Shown piece after piece: positions 11,001-22,489 of a DNA stretch of 64,000 bases (positions within the stretch are counted from its first letter, which is position 1; each line of letters starts with the position of its first letter). The DNA lies in the NCBI RefSeq assembly GCF_037176765.1, contig NC_090021.1:142996574-143060573 (forward strand). The letters are read 5' to 3'. The notes beneath the pieces are model-generated. The model did not search any database, was not told the DNA's origin, and saw only the letters and a list, made by a program, of their open reading frames with translations. This DNA comes from Anolis sagrei (Eukaryota > Chordata > Lepidosauria > Squamata > Anolidae). The position numbers and the translations under genes are program-made.

Positions 11001-14000
11001 TGAACTGGATTATATGGCAGTGTGGATTATATGGCAGTTGAACTGGATTATATGGCAATATTAGCTTTGAACTCAAAGTTCAAAGCTAATATTGTGGATT
11101 ATCTGCCTTAATATTCTGGGTTATGTGGATGTGTGGAAGGGCCCTTAGGCAAAGGCAAACTGCTGCAGCCTCTCCTAGCTTCATCATCCATAACTTTTGC
11201 CTTCCTGGTTGCACCCTGATATTGCTTGGCCACACATAGACTGGTTTTCATCTCTGAAATGTTGGACAGAATTTTCTTTTCAATGTTAGGCAACCAATAA
11301 GTCATGATGGTAAAACAGCTATGTATCAGTAGAGAAAATGATCTACAAACATTGATCCTCCTCTGTTCATGAGTCTTCAGCCTCTCAGGTGGACAGAAAT
11401 GAATAGGTATGGGAGATGGAGATTGACAGAAAAAGGTCCAGGTAGAAGGGAGAAACAATGGTATATTCATAACAAAACCAATGTTTTTATTTTGTATTTA
11501 AGGCAACCGACAAAAGGAAGAAGAGCAAGATAGAGCCCGAGATTTGGAGACCAACACAATGGAGAAACCACAAGAACGCCCTGTGAAGGAAGAACAAGGC
11601 CCAAATGAAGAAGAGTTTAAAAGGCAGGCCGAAGTGGGTGAAAAGTGGCATCCAGAGGAAAAACAACATGGTGGAAATGACGACGCAGAAGGGGATTCTT
11701 ACTCCTTAGATGAAGCCCATAAAGGAGAAATCAAGGAAGAGGATGATAAAAGAACTGAGGAAGACGGCAGCTATAAAAGAAACTTCCCCAGTGAAGGAGA
11801 AAGCCAAACAAAGAAACACAGTGAAGACCTGGAAAGTGAGCTTCAGGATAAAAATATCCTTCCTCCCCCAGGAAAGGTGACTGAGGATGACTACAAACGC
11901 TCTGGAGGCCAACAGGAGGAAATTATGCATAGCCAAGAAAGGAAAAATGAAGATAGCAAGGAAGAGGAAGATGCTGAGGAGGAAGAGGAGGAGGAGGAGA
12001 GCCGTGAAAAGTATCACCATAGTTTTCATCGAGAATATGAAGACTCTTCTGAGAGAGAAGATGTGGATACAGACAAACGAGGACATAAACCAAGTTATTA
12101 CTATAGGAAACCAAGGTTGGGCAGCTCCTCAGAATATAAGAGAAGGTATCATGATGAGAAGAAGGATTCACCTGAAGAGTCAAGTGAGGAAGAACGTGAA
12201 TTTTGGGATAAAAGAAGCCACTACCCCAAACATTATTATGAGGCAAGACATCATTCTGAGGAGAAAAGAAACTCAGTCGAAATGCATGGCTCTGAAGAAA
12301 TGGGGGGAAAGAGCAGGAATAAAGAGCATCCAGATAAATGGCAGCCCAGTAGAGAGGACAGTGAAGAGGAAGATATGGGTCACCACAGCTGGGGAAATGA
12401 AGAGAAACAGCGTGATCTTGAGAGGAAGAGACTCAGGGAGGAATTACAAAAGGAGCTGAGACACCAGTATGAGGAACGGACCCCTCACAGCAAGCCTAGT
12501 GAGGAAGATGTAGCCAAGGAACATAGTAGAGATGAGAAGAGGCATCAACATGACAAAGAACGTCTGCAGTTACAGCTGGAGGAGTTGCCAAAGCTGCAGA
12601 ATATGGAGAAGGAGGATCGAGAGCAGAGATTCCACATCCCAGAAGAAGGAGAGAAGGAAGAGAAACGGCATTATCCTTCTGTCCTTGAGAAAGAGCTAGA
12701 AGAAAGGCACCACAATGAGAGGGGAAAGCATGTTGCCAACAAGAGGACACTTCTTCTTGAAGAGGGCTATCCAAGGAGCCACTATCTTGTAGAAAACGTG
12801 AAAAGAGCTGTAGCTCCATATATCCCTTACTACCAGCAGTTCAGATGGAAGAACAGACATGCTGAAAAGAAGGCTGACATTGGAAATCCTTTTCTGGAGA
12901 GCGAAGAAGAAGAACCCAGATCCCAAATGAACGAGCGAGACTTCTTCCCTGAGTACAACGACTATGATTTGTGGGAGAAGAAACAACTAATGGATGACCT
13001 TGGTCACAAACACAGCGAGAACAACAATCTTGAAAGGAGTCACAAATTTGAAGTGAAAAGGCAATACAACAAGATGGATCAACTTGCCCATCTTCTGAGC
13101 AACCGAAAGAAATCAGTCGAATTCCCAGAACTTTACAGTTCGAGGGAAGATATGAAAAGGGGGCACATCATAAGAAGTGGTGAAGGAAAGCTCAGGCAGA
13201 GGCCTCTGACCCAAGAAGAGGTATTGGATTATTTATTTTGTTGGGAAATATATTGGCTTTGAAATATGAACAGAGTTTTTAAAATTTCAGCAGGATGATC
13301 TTGATTCATTTATGCATTTGAGCCATTCTGAGTCCCTCCATGGATGTTAGGGAAGAACGGGATACAAAAGTTTTAAATTAATTAATTAATTAAATAGTTT
13401 ATATCTTGTCTCTCTCCCAGTATGGGTCTTCAGGTGGATCACACTGTATATAAAATCAAATATAGTTAAAACAATGAGTAATCCAGATGTTTGAAAAGCA
13501 ATTAAATAAACAGCAGTGTTAAACAATATTTGCCAATATTATACAATGACTACTTTGTTGTGCCTGCATAGCTAAGTAGTTATGTCTGCATAGCTAAGTA
13601 ATGATGCAGGATGCAGTGGGTCCTTGGTATCTGTTAGCGTTTGGTTCCAGGATCTCGTGTGGATACTAAAATATGCGGATGTTAAGTCATATTATATGCT
13701 ATAGTATAACAAAATGGTATTTCATATATAAAACTAGCATATATTCTTTCCTCCCCACATACCTTTTTCCCTTTCCCTTTTTCCTTTCCTTGTGGCACCT
13801 TCCTCCCCTTCCCCTTATATACGTATATCAACTTTATTTCCCAGTGACATCACAGCCAATCCTTCATGTAGCAACAGCCAATCCCAGTGACATCACAAAA
13901 GACCAACTGTCTTTGAGATATAGACAGACAGGCGACCATACATACATATATACATACATACATACTTTGACAAAAGCAATGGTATTCCCCATAGTTACCT

Positions 14001-17000
14001 ATGGGAGTGAGAGCTGGACTATAGGGAAAGCTGAGCAAAGGAAGATAGATGCTTTCAAACTGAGGTGCTGGATGAAAGTTCTGAGAGTGCCTTGGACTGC
14101 GAGAAGATCCAACCAGTCCATACTTCAGGAAATAAAGCCCGACTGCTCACTGGAGGGAAGGGTATTAGAGGCCAAGATTAAGTATTTTGGCCACATCATG
14201 AGAAGACAGGAAAGCTTGGAGAAGACAATGATGCTGGGGAAAATGGAAGGAAAAAGGAAGAGGGGCCAACTAAGGGCGAACTGGATGGATGGCATCCTTG
14301 AAGTGACTGGCTTGATCTTGAAGGAGCTGGGGGTGATGATGGCCGACAGGGAGCTCTGGCATGGGCTGGTCCATGAGGTCACAAAGAGCCGGAAGCGACT
14401 GAACGAATGAAGAACAACACTTTGACTTTTAAGTATATAGATAGCAAATCAGGTGTGCCTTTTAGATTTAAAAAAACCAAGGTTTAGATGTGGAATCATA
14501 GATATGAAAGATTGGATGTACTGGCAACCTTTAGTTACACCTGTGTAACGAAAAACATCTATGTAACTAGGTTTTTTTTGGGGGGGGGGGTGTCAGGAGT
14601 GTCCTGTTGTGAGAGAATTGGCCATCTGCAAGGACATTGCCCAGGGGACGCCTGGATGATTTTGATGTTTTATCATCCTTGTGGGAGGCTTCTCTCTTGT
14701 CCCCGCATGTGGAGCTGGAGCTGATAGAGGGAGCTCACCCGCCTCTCCCCGGATTCGAACCTGCGACCTGTCGGTCTTCAGTCCTGCTGGCACAGGGCTT
14801 TAACCCACTGCGCCACCGGAGGCTCCTATGTAACTAGGTGACATCTGTGTAGTTAAATAATACCTCCTTGCCCATCTTTCCCAACCCACCTTAAGAGCTT
14901 CCAATTGAATCCGGCACAGGAGGTCCCGGAAAAGGCATCCCATCTAGGTGTAAGGACGATGACTTTTCCACTCCCCTCCCAGCAGGCTACAAAAGGACTT
15001 GAAATAGGTGGAGGTCCTGCTTCTGATTGTCACTGCCTTACTTGCTGGTGGGAGGAGAGTGGAAACACTCCCCTTCTTGCATCCCATTTGGAAACTGAAC
15101 TGCCCTTCTTTGTCCAGTCCATCTGCTCAATCTTAAAATGGACTGGGATTATATTTATGTAGTTTACAGTTGCAGCATGCCTTACCAAAAACAGAGCAAG
15201 TATAGATTTGTAACTACCCTGCAAATCTGTAGCCTGCAACACTTAATACCAGACATTACTTTAATGGCTGTTTTAAAAGGCGTTTTCTAAGTGGTCAATG
15301 GCATTCACAAAAAGACATTTCACCCTCTCCATTTCTAGAGCTTATTATTGGCAACCTGATCGTGCTGACATGTGCAAAGTCCTTCCTGTTGACACTTCAC
15401 ATCCAAATAGCACACAGAACCAGCAGTGCGTTGCCCTTAGAATCTGGCTTTGGCTGGATTTCACTCAGTCCTCAGGTACCCTCAGATATCATTTACACTT
15501 GTGCCTCCTTGGAATTACATAACATGCTGATATTTACCCTCTAGAAACTTGTCAGCAAAAGTGAACACTTAAGAAAAGGTGTTCCATGTACGATCTTGAG
15601 AGCTGGAATGTCAAGAACCCGGCATTCAGCTGCTTGGACATGATAGAACCGATTTCCAAATAAACATATATATGAGTACACTGTCAGATAGGTTCTTGCT
15701 TCCATTAGCCGTTGTTGTTTATTTGTTCAGTTGCTTCCGCCTCTTTGTGACCTCCTGGACCAGTCCACATCAGAGCTCCCTGTTGGACATGGCCACCCCC
15801 AGCTCCTTCAAGGTCAAGCCAGTCACTTCAAGGATGCCATCCATCCATCTTGCCCTTGGTCGGCCCCTCTTCCTTTTTCCTTCCATTTCCCCCAGCATAA
15901 TTGTCTTCTCTAAGCTTTCCTGTCTTCTCATGATGTGGCCAAAGTACTTCGCCTCACTATCCTTCTCTCCAATGAACAGTTGGGCTTTATTTCCTGAAGT
16001 ATGGACTGGTTGGATCTTCTGGCGGTCAAGGCACTCTCAGAATTTCCTCCAACACCAGAGTTCAAAAGCATCTATCTTCCGTCACTCAGTCTTACTTCTG
16101 GTCCAGCTCTCACATCTATAGGTTGCTATGGGGAATACCATTGCTTTAACTATGCGGACCTTCGTTGCCAGTGTGATGTCTGTACTCTTCACGATTTTGT
16201 TGAGATTGGTCATTGCTCTCCTTCCAATAAGTAAGCGTCTTCTGATTTCCTGGCTGCAGTCTGTGCCTGCAGTAATCTTTACACCTAGAAATACAAAGTC
16301 TGTCACAGCCTCCATGTTTTCTTCCTCTGTTTGCCAGTTATCAATCAGTCTGGTTGCCATAATCTTGGTTTTTTGGATGTTTAACTGCAACCCAGCTTTT
16401 ATATTTTCTTATTTCACCTTGGTTAGTAGGCTCCTCAGCTCCTCGTTTTCAGCCATCAAAGTGGTATCATCTTCATATCCATTAGTCTACCGAATGATTT
16501 AAATTAGTTCTATGGCACCCACACCTACATCCAAAGGAAGAGAGGCTGCAGTTTGCTTTGTAATGCTCTCCAGAAAATGATTCATTCCAATGAAATTTGA
16601 GTATGTCCAAGACATGATGGGAACATTTTTCTTTTCCCATCAAGGGCCACATCCCCTCAAGGGTAATGTGTTGGAGCCACAAGGTGATGTAGGCAGAACA
16701 AGAGCCAAACCATGGACGTAACTTCAAAATTCTCTCTCTCTCTCTCTCATTGGCTAGAATTTAGTCTAAAACATGTTTATATGGGTTGAAGAAATCTTCA
16801 TCCACCTTGGCCTTCATAGGGTGCTACCTGAGAACTGCCAAAATGCCTCTGTTTAGAAGTGATGTTTTAGAGCTAAGCCTTTGCTTTTCATTACATGTAA
16901 AAAACCAAGCACAACCCGGAGCCACATCATAATTATTTTTTAATGTTAAAGGGGACTGGGATCCAGAGGACTTTGCTTTGATTTCTGGAGCCTCGGTTCC

Positions 17001-18462
17001 CCTGCCCTGATCTAAATGACATAACCTCTGCAATTTATAGCACATGACTATGTCATCCTAACCCCATAGTTGCTTGCTCAGTGATTTCAGAGAAACATAC
17101 TGTACATGTCTTGCATAATATTTGAAACCGGAGTATGTTGTTTCAGGGAAACACATGTAGCCTTGAGGTAATCTTCTCAGATTCATAACCACAACTATCA
17201 CATGGCAGGAAGTGCTGGAGTAAAAGGGAACTCACAGTTCTAAATAAACACTTGGCTGAAATTATAAGGTTTATTAAGAAGCATGCTTGTACTTTAAGAT
17301 CATGTTGCTGCTGCAATGTTGACAATATGTCTAATATTATTAATATTATGCAATGCTATAGAGCACTATGCATGTCAGTATAAGGTTGCGATTGATTACT
17401 GTTCACAATGGTCATGCATTATATCCAGTATCATTGGCAGCAAGCTTCTTAATGCCAATTGCTGAGGAACACAAGAGGCCCCCTGGTGGCACAGTGGGTT
17501 AAACCGCTGAGCTTCTGAACTTGCTGACCGAAAGGTTGACGGCTTGAATCTGGGAAAGGGTGAGCTCCTGATGGTAGCCCTAGCTTATGCCAACCTAGCC
17601 ATTTGAAAACATGCAAATGTGAGTAGAGCAATAGGTACCGCTTCTGTGGGAAGACAACGACGCTCCATGCAGTAATGCTGGCCAGATGACTTTGGAGGTG
17701 TCTATGGACAACGCCGGCTCTTTGGCTTAGAAATGGAGATGAGCACCACCCTGTAGAGTCGGACACAACCAGACTTAATGTCAAGGGGAAACTTTACCTT
17801 TACTTTACTATGTGTGAAAATGATCTTATAATAAATAATAATAAAACTTTATTTATATACTGCTCTATCTCCCCAAGGTGGACTCAGAGCGGTTTCCAAG
17901 TAACATCACTCAAACATACAAAGGAAACAGCATAACATAAAATTAACAAAACAACATAAGCATAAAATTATCACAACAACACATGTATATTAAAAATAAT
18001 CCTGCCTTGGGATTATTGCTTCCCATAAACTGAATATGAAACAGCAGTATGATACTGCAGCAGGTAAAGAGAATGTTATTTAAATTTGCATTAATACAGC
18101 TGAGCAAAGTAACACCCCTGCTATCTCTATCAATACAGAAAGGATATTTGCAGTATCCTTTCTCTATTGGTCAAATAAGTGCCATGAGTGGCAGTTTGCT
18201 CCACATCCTAACCATTCAGTTCTGTGTGCCTCATTTTAGGAAGGATATAAACAGGTTGGAGTAGCTTCTGGCAAAGGAAACAAAGATGATAAAAGGCATT
18301 GAGAACAATATATATATATGGAAAGGTTGAAAGGCTGGACTTGTTCTGCTTGGAGAAGACTTTGGGTGACATGACTCATTTCATGTAATTGTTGTTTGGG
18401 CTTGGCCTCATGTAAGCCGTACCGAGTCCCCATCGGGGAGATGGTGGCGGGGTACAAATAAA

Positions 18463-18497
<35 letters not shown>

Positions 18498-19347
18498 CTG
18501 CTCTCTTTAAATATCAAGGCTGCCAAAGAGGAGGGGCAGGTTTGTTCTCCAGTTTCCTAAGGAGTAGGACCAGCTCTAATGGTTGTATAGTTGACTGTGA
18601 TGGGACCTCTCAATAGTAAAAGCAGTTTGGGAATTGAACCAATTGCTTAGGAAGGTGTTATAGTCTCGGTCTCTGGATCATCATTGAGGGATCATAGGAA
18701 CTGTTGTCCAATAAACTACTTCCTAAGCCCCGGGTCGGATCCCTTGGGGTGAAACATATAATTAAGTACCAGCTTGTTCAGTTTCTTTCTGACAGAGTAA
18801 ACATAATGAGAGTAATACAGCAACACTGCCCCCTTCTGTGCTGCTCTCTTCTGGTGCCGGAGTTTTTTGCAGACAGAAACGGGTGGCTCCTGAGAGGCCC
18901 AGGAAAACCAACAGGATCATACTGTGAGGAAATAAATATGTGCAAATAAATTATAGCCATATGTAATTTTTCCTCACCATGGAGTTTAGCAGTGAGCAGA
19001 CCTTTTATGAAAAAGGTGGCAACCAAATAATACAAATGCAATAATTTGCAACACAGGCCCCTTCCACACAGCTGAATAAAATCCCTTTTCTTTGAATTTT
19101 GGGTTATATGGCAGTGTGGACTCAGATAACCCAGTTCAAAGCAGATATTGTGGGATTTTTCTGCCTTGGTATTTAGAGATGTACGGCTGTGTGGAAGGGC
19201 CCATAGTGATTTGTAATCTAAAGCTGTGTTGTCATAATTTATTTTATTTCCCATTCTTCACAGGAGAAAGAACTGGAAAATCTGGCTGCAATGGATTTGG
19301 AGCTCCAGAAGATAGCTGAGAAATTCAACAGTAACCGGCGGGGATAA
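7972..19347 (+). CDS. CHGB: Chromogranin B (secretogranin-1), exons 2-5 of the gene
   Basis: CHGB is an acidic granin stored in dense-core secretory granules. It helps granule formation and is cut at basic pairs into peptides. Exons seen: 7972-8018, 9930-10023, 11503-13220 and 19264-19347. The phases join without a break (1, 0, 1, 0). Matches to known CHGB are the short exon 3 with two cysteines forming the granin disulfide loop, the very long charged exon 4 with many KR, KK and RR sites, and the C-terminus beginning [15 protein letters not shown]. The signal-peptide exon was not found and is probably upstream of the window. The gene converges on TRMT6, as in mammals. The identity is certain from the exon 3 and exon 5 matches. 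The central part of exon 4 is fast-evolving and can only be assigned by composition and position. Confidence 0.96.
8023..8078. repeat. (GT)n(GA)n microsatellite
   Basis: It directly abuts the CHGB exon 2 donor, so the intron starts GTAAGTGTGT. Confidence 0.95.
8341..8790. repeat. 450-base polypurine tract with (GGAA)n
   Basis: The plus strand is almost entirely A and G, with a regular (GGAA)n core at about 8421-8477. It lies in CHGB intron 2. The Lys/Arg-rich open frame across it is a compositional artefact. Confidence 0.92.
8791..9929. other. CHGB intron 2, remainder
   Basis: No exon or clear repeat was recognised. It ends in the TTGCTCTAG acceptor of exon 3. Confidence 0.4.
9930..10023 (+). 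CDS. CHGB: CHGB exon 3, disulfide-loop exon
   Basis: It encodes [15 protein letters not shown] followed by [16 protein letters not shown]. The two cysteines, about 21 residues apart, form the N-terminal loop shared by chromogranins A and B, which is needed for sorting to granules. Acceptor CTCTAG and donor GTAAGTG. The last codon is split (A|GC). Confidence 0.96.
10089..10320 (+). mobile_element. hAT-like DNA transposon fragment
   Basis: It begins CAGGGGGGTCCTCAAACTT and continues with the AAGGGCCTG..GGGGCCAGACTGG motif typical of a hAT terminus. The 3' end is not present. A second such terminus is at 56794. Confidence 0.55.
10321..10738 (+). repeat. SINE remnant and LINE tail with (ATC)n
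   Basis: A degenerate SINE-like piece at about 10420-10535 is followed by a LINE tail (CATTGAATGTTTGCCATATA..ATCCGCTCTGAGTCC) and an (ATC)n run at 10710-10737. Confidence 0.5.
10967..11147. repeat. Foldback MITE, copy 2
   Basis: TAGGCCCTTTCCACACAG at the left and GTGTGGAAGGGCCC at the right, with internal TTTGAACTCAAAGTTCAAAG forming the hairpin tip. It shows a local duplication of the ATTATATGGCAGT block. Confidence 0.75.
11503..13220 (+). CDS. CHGB: CHGB exon 4, main charged exon
   Basis: This exon has 572 full codons plus a split one, very rich in Glu, Lys, Arg, Ser and His. A run of eight glutamates lies near 11980-11999. Many dibasic prohormone-convertase sites are visible. The last third aligns with mammalian CHGB: a [12 protein letters not shown] segment, then [10 protein letters not shown], then [14 protein letters not shown], then [19 protein letters not shown], then SVEFPELY, where the CCB-type C-terminal peptide begins. 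The donor is GAAGAG|GTATTG; the open frame continues 42 bases into the intron and is not coding there. Open frames on the opposite strand are shadows of this composition. Confidence 0.96.
13221..13968. other. CHGB intron 4, first part
   Basis: LINE-tail remnants lie at about 13290-13395 (+) and 13400-13560 (-). A Tigger-like piece with GGATACTAAAATATGCGGATG begins at about 13615. The rest is A/T-rich and unassigned. Confidence 0.4.
13969..14420 (+). mobile_element. RTE-BovB LINE, 3' fragment
   Basis: It encodes [16 protein letters not shown], then [15 protein letters not shown], then [19 protein letters not shown], the BovB C-terminal region, and ends at the GACTGAACGAATGAAGAACAAC 3' end. 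It is strongly 5'-truncated. Confidence 0.85.
14591..14826 (-). mobile_element. tRNA-derived SINE, type A
   Basis: On the minus strand: a GGAGCCTCCGGTGGCGCAG head, GGTTCGAATCC box and GGACACTCCTGACA tail. It is close to full length. Confidence 0.85.
14827..15705. other. CHGB intron 4, unassigned part
   Basis: No exon or clear repeat was seen. Confidence 0.3.
15706..16490 (-). mobile_element. RTE-BovB LINE, 3' part, degenerate
   Basis: Minus-strand pieces match Bov[39 protein letters not shown] and [16 protein letters not shown]. The 3' end is at 15706. Several frame changes show that it is older than the copy at 44216-45745. Confidence 0.85.
16491..17474. other. CHGB intron 4, unassigned part
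   Basis: It holds a short (CT)n at 16732-16748 and otherwise no recognised feature. Confidence 0.3.
17475..17808 (+). mobile_element. tRNA-derived SINE, type B, full length
   Basis: A GGCCCCCTGGTGGCACAG head, CTGACCGAAAGGTTGACGG, GAGTAGAGCAATAGGTACCG, AGAGTCGGACACAACCAGAC and a CTTTACCTTTAC tail. The tail resembles the 3' end of BovB, its presumed LINE partner. Confidence 0.85.
17830..18000 (-). mobile_element. LINE 3' tail fragment
   Basis: (AAT)n, then TTTATATACTGCTCTATCTC..GACTCAGAGCGG; on the minus strand this is the common LINE tail motif. Confidence 0.55.
18395..18497 (+). mobile_element. LINE 3' tail with (GAT)n
   Basis: It contains GGCTTGGCCTCATGTAAGCC, then CCGAGTCCCCATCGGGG and GATGGTGGCGGGGTA, and ends in (GAT)n. 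The same tail occurs at 54945-55060 and 63425-63500. Confidence 0.65.
19055..19203. repeat. Foldback MITE, copy 3
   Basis: GGCCCCTTCCACACAGC at the left and GCTGTGTGGAAGGGCCC at the right form the outer stem, with AACCCAGTTCAAAGCAGAT internally. It sits 60 bases before CHGB exon 5. Confidence 0.75.
19264..19347 (+). CDS. CHGB: CHGB exon 5, C-terminal exon with stop
   Basis: It encodes [15 protein letters not shown] followed by [12 protein letters not shown] and TAA, after a TTCACAG acceptor. The last 13 residues, [13 protein letters not shown], match the position and pattern of secretolytin, the antibacterial C-terminal peptide of bovine CHGB. Confidence 0.96.
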   Translation, partial: EKELENLAAMDLELQKIAEKFNSNRRG

Positions 19348-19648
19348 ATTTTGCCTGGCCTATTCTAGGAAATGGTGAAATCTGGCTTTATTTACAGTAT
19401 CCTTTCTCTATTGGTCAAATCACTGCCATGAGTGTTGTTTTCTCCCCTCCTTAACCAGGAATGCAGTTTACTATCCACAAAAAAGTGTGATTTACATGAG
19501 TGCAAGAGAGCATCTTGATATTCCCAATATGCTAGGGAGATCTGAGCAGCATGAATTCTAGTGTATAGACTTCTGTGCAAGACATTTTTAAGTGTGTGTG
19601 GAAACAATTGTCTTTGTGTTCTTCAAAAATATATTCTTTGTTAGAAAT

Positions 19649-19654
19649 AATAAA
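19649..19654 (+). promoter_or_regulatory. CHGB: CHGB poly(A) signal
   Basis: An AATAAA hexamer lies about 300 bases after the CHGB stop, in an A/T-rich 3' UTR that has no earlier AATAAA. Cleavage is expected near 19670. Confidence 0.7.
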
Positions 19655-20012
19655 ACCACATTGTCCACAACATCCACACATTTGCCTCCTCTGTTAAGTC
19701 TTAAAGTGATTTATAGTGTTGTGGTGGTCAGATGGAACAAAAGGCAAATCACAGCTTTATGTTGAAGGCATGGGAGCCAATGGGATGGATCGGGAATGGG
19801 AGGCCAACCTGTGCTCAAGCGCTCTTCAATGGTTCTATTTCAAGCCTTTTTAGACTTCCTTCCAAAATTCATTGTGCCAGAATTCTGGAAGAAAATGGAC
19901 TATACAAATAAAAACAAAAGGAAAATGTGGAAATGAGAAATTTAGAAAAGACCGAGCCTAGCCTTGATTAATACATGGATGAGGGGACCACCAATTAATG
20001 CCAAAGGCTATA

Positions 20013-20277
20013 CAGTAGGCCCTCTATGTTGGCTGAGGTTATGGGTGCAAGACCCCCAGAAAGTAAAAAAAAAAAAACTTTAAAAACCCTATTTTTGAAA
20101 ACCTAAGAGAACACCTCTCTGAGAATCCCTGGATCCTCCAATGTGACTCCTCCAGCAGAAGTTGACCCTAGAGTCCCACCGGAGGACCTAACGAACCCTT
20201 GAGAGAATATATGTATTAATCAAACCTGGAAATAATCAAGTCTGCAAAAGTTAAACCCACAAATGTGGAGGGTTGAG
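20013..20277. mobile_element. Tc1/mariner (Tigger-like) MITE
   Basis: The left end CAGTAGGCCCTCTATG follows TA. The right end is CACAAATGTGGAGGG. The ends are roughly inverted, as in pogo/Tigger-type MITEs. Confidence 0.5.
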
Positions 20278-21061
20278 GACGGAACTGTCAAAACCACCTC
20301 TGAGTACTCCTTACCTAAGAAAACCCTAAGAAATGCATGGGGGTCCACCATAAGCCAGGTGAATTGAAGGCACATATACACAAATGCCTCCTGAATAGAA
20401 GCTTTTCAAGATATGAAAGAGCAAAGAATTGAAGTCAGAGCTTCCAACGCACAGTATTTGTGTCCCAAATTCTACACACCTTGAGCCATTTCTAAGATCT
20501 GTAATGAGCTGGACATTAGTTGCAGGCAATCTCAGTAAAGCAGAACTTACCAGATACCCGTGAAAACACAATTTCATATACTTCATATCCTTGAAGACCT
20601 GAGAAAATACATAAAGGTATCTACCGCCAATGAGGAATGGAATAGCACTTTCCTGTTCTATCTTGACAAAATAAGGGATGATAGGAGCCATTCTTTGTGA
20701 AAGCACAAATAGCCCCATTTGAGGAATGTTGGATCTGTAAAGATTTGCTGGGGGGGGGGGGGGGAGATACATAGGGTATGGAGGAATTGAGCTCTTGTTC
20801 TTTTGAAATCACATTGTAGGAAGTCTCCGTTATTTATGAAAAGGAAAACTACATTGGGTCTTCTCCTTCTTCTGGAATTGGTATAATTGCTGCTTTCCTG
20901 ATCAGGATCAACTGAGTTGAAAGGAGTAACTTGTCTGATGGGAAGGGGCAAAAGGGTGGGGAAAGGGGCATACTTCCTTTCTCTTCCAATGATCAAAGCG
21001 CTGCCACTGTTCTGCACGATTATATGAACAGGCTGAACTATTTGTGTCAGAGTAAGCATAT

Positions 21062-21330
21062 TCAAATTCAGGAAGCGAGGTGAGCTCCCGCTGTCAGCCA
21101 CAGCTTCTGCCAACCTAGCAGTTCGAAAACATGCAAATGTGAGTAGATCAATAGATATCACTCCAGTAGGAAGGTAACAGCACTCCATGCAGTCATGCTG
21201 GCCATTTGACCTTGGAGGCGTCTATGGACAACGCCAGCTCATCGACTTAGAAATCAGGATGAGCACGAACCCTCTGAGTTGGACATGACTAGACTTAATT
21301 TCAAGAGGAAACCTTTACCTTTACTTTAAG
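21062..21330 (+). mobile_element. tRNA-derived SINE, type B, 5'-truncated
   Basis: It contains CTGCCAACCTAGCAGTTCG, GAGTAGATCAATAGATA, GTCTATGGACAACGCC and the CCTTTACCTTTAC end. Confidence 0.8.
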
Positions 21331-21849
21331 CACATCCTGTTCCAATGGAGGATTTGTGACAGAGGCAATAGAGACAATAGCAATAGGTCAAATCATGACT
21401 GTGTGGTAACCAAGAACTCTCTATCAATGTAGCACTACAGTACTAGCTCTGTTTTGTCTACTATTGTTTTAGGAAATCAGTCTTGCATACTACAGGTGAA
21501 TTACTCTGGAGATCCAAAAGCAAACCATTGGGTTCACAGTTCAGATATTCAGAACTATCTTAAGAGGTAAAACGAAGGTATTATTTGTATCCAAGATAGC
21601 ACTTTCCTGGGAGGAAATCTGAATACAGATAAAAATATTGTTATCGTACACATGGGCAGTATGCACAGTTTCTTGAAACAATACATCGGTGACATTTCTA
21701 GCTTATAGACAGTATAAAAATAAAGCAAATATGTTTTTTAAATTGTTTTTCTATTCTTTCTCGCTCACTCCAGGGAGTCCAAACTGTTTTCCAGTTTCCA
21801 CAATAATACACTCAGAAGGGAAAACTCTTGTATTACAAAAGTAATATAA

Positions 21850-21855
21850 TTTATT
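21850..21855 (-). promoter_or_regulatory. TRMT6: TRMT6 poly(A) signal
   Basis: On the minus strand this reads AATAAA, about 635 bases after the TRMT6 stop. No other feature intervenes, so the transcript probably ends near 21830, about 2.2 kb from the end of CHGB. Confidence 0.6.
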
Positions 21856-22489
21856 GAAATATAGTTTTACAGGACATAAAATTCTACAAAACAAAAGGTG
21901 TATCGTTAAAAAAAGATGAAAGCCAGCTTTTTTTTTTTTGTAAAAAATGGTAACATGTGTAAATGGATTCTAAAATTCACCCTTGATGTTCCGTAGTTCT
22001 TGTGCTCAGGAGGAGCATCCACAGTCCTGTTTCCCTCAGATAGCAATGTTATGACATGGTATTACAACATCAGTTTTAAAGGGCGCAATAACAATTTCAA
22101 GTCTGAGCCAAAACATGACCGACCACTACAACCAAAGGAAAACTGCAGTAAAATGAGAGACGAAGTGCTATAAGAAACATGGGATGTGAAGTCAGGAAAC
22201 ACAGGAAGAGAGTAGACTGGAGATTCAGTCAATTTTGGCAATATCTCTAGGAAAAGGTGATTCTTAAAGAGTGATGTCATGAAATCATCCAACAGGTGAA
22301 CAAATACAATTCTGAAGCTATGGCCCTGTGGGGACTGGGCTGGTTCTTCAGTCTCCTCTTCCCTGATAATGTCCTGTAGAAGGCGGCTCTTCCTGATAGT
22401 AGCTGGAGGGAAAAATACAACGCGACACAATACGTAGCAATACGACACAAGGATAATTTGTGTCCTATGAGGAACAGCTTCTTCAATCA

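Larger units (their letters stand above)
19671..21829. other. CHGB-TRMT6 convergent intergenic region
   Basis: It holds a Tigger/mariner-like element (20013-20277), a G-run at 20750-20764, a type B SINE (21062-21330) and unassigned sequence. No gene was seen. Confidence 0.5.

Noticed and set aside
11706-12246. Open frames on the strand opposite CHGB exon 4
   Set aside because: They are shadows of the Glu/Lys-rich codons read backwards; no homology or promoter.
13221-13262. CHGB exon 4 reading on to a stop at 13262
   Set aside because: Exon 5 joins in frame at GAAGAG and restores the conserved C-terminus, so the extra codons are intronic. A retained-intron isoform cannot be excluded.
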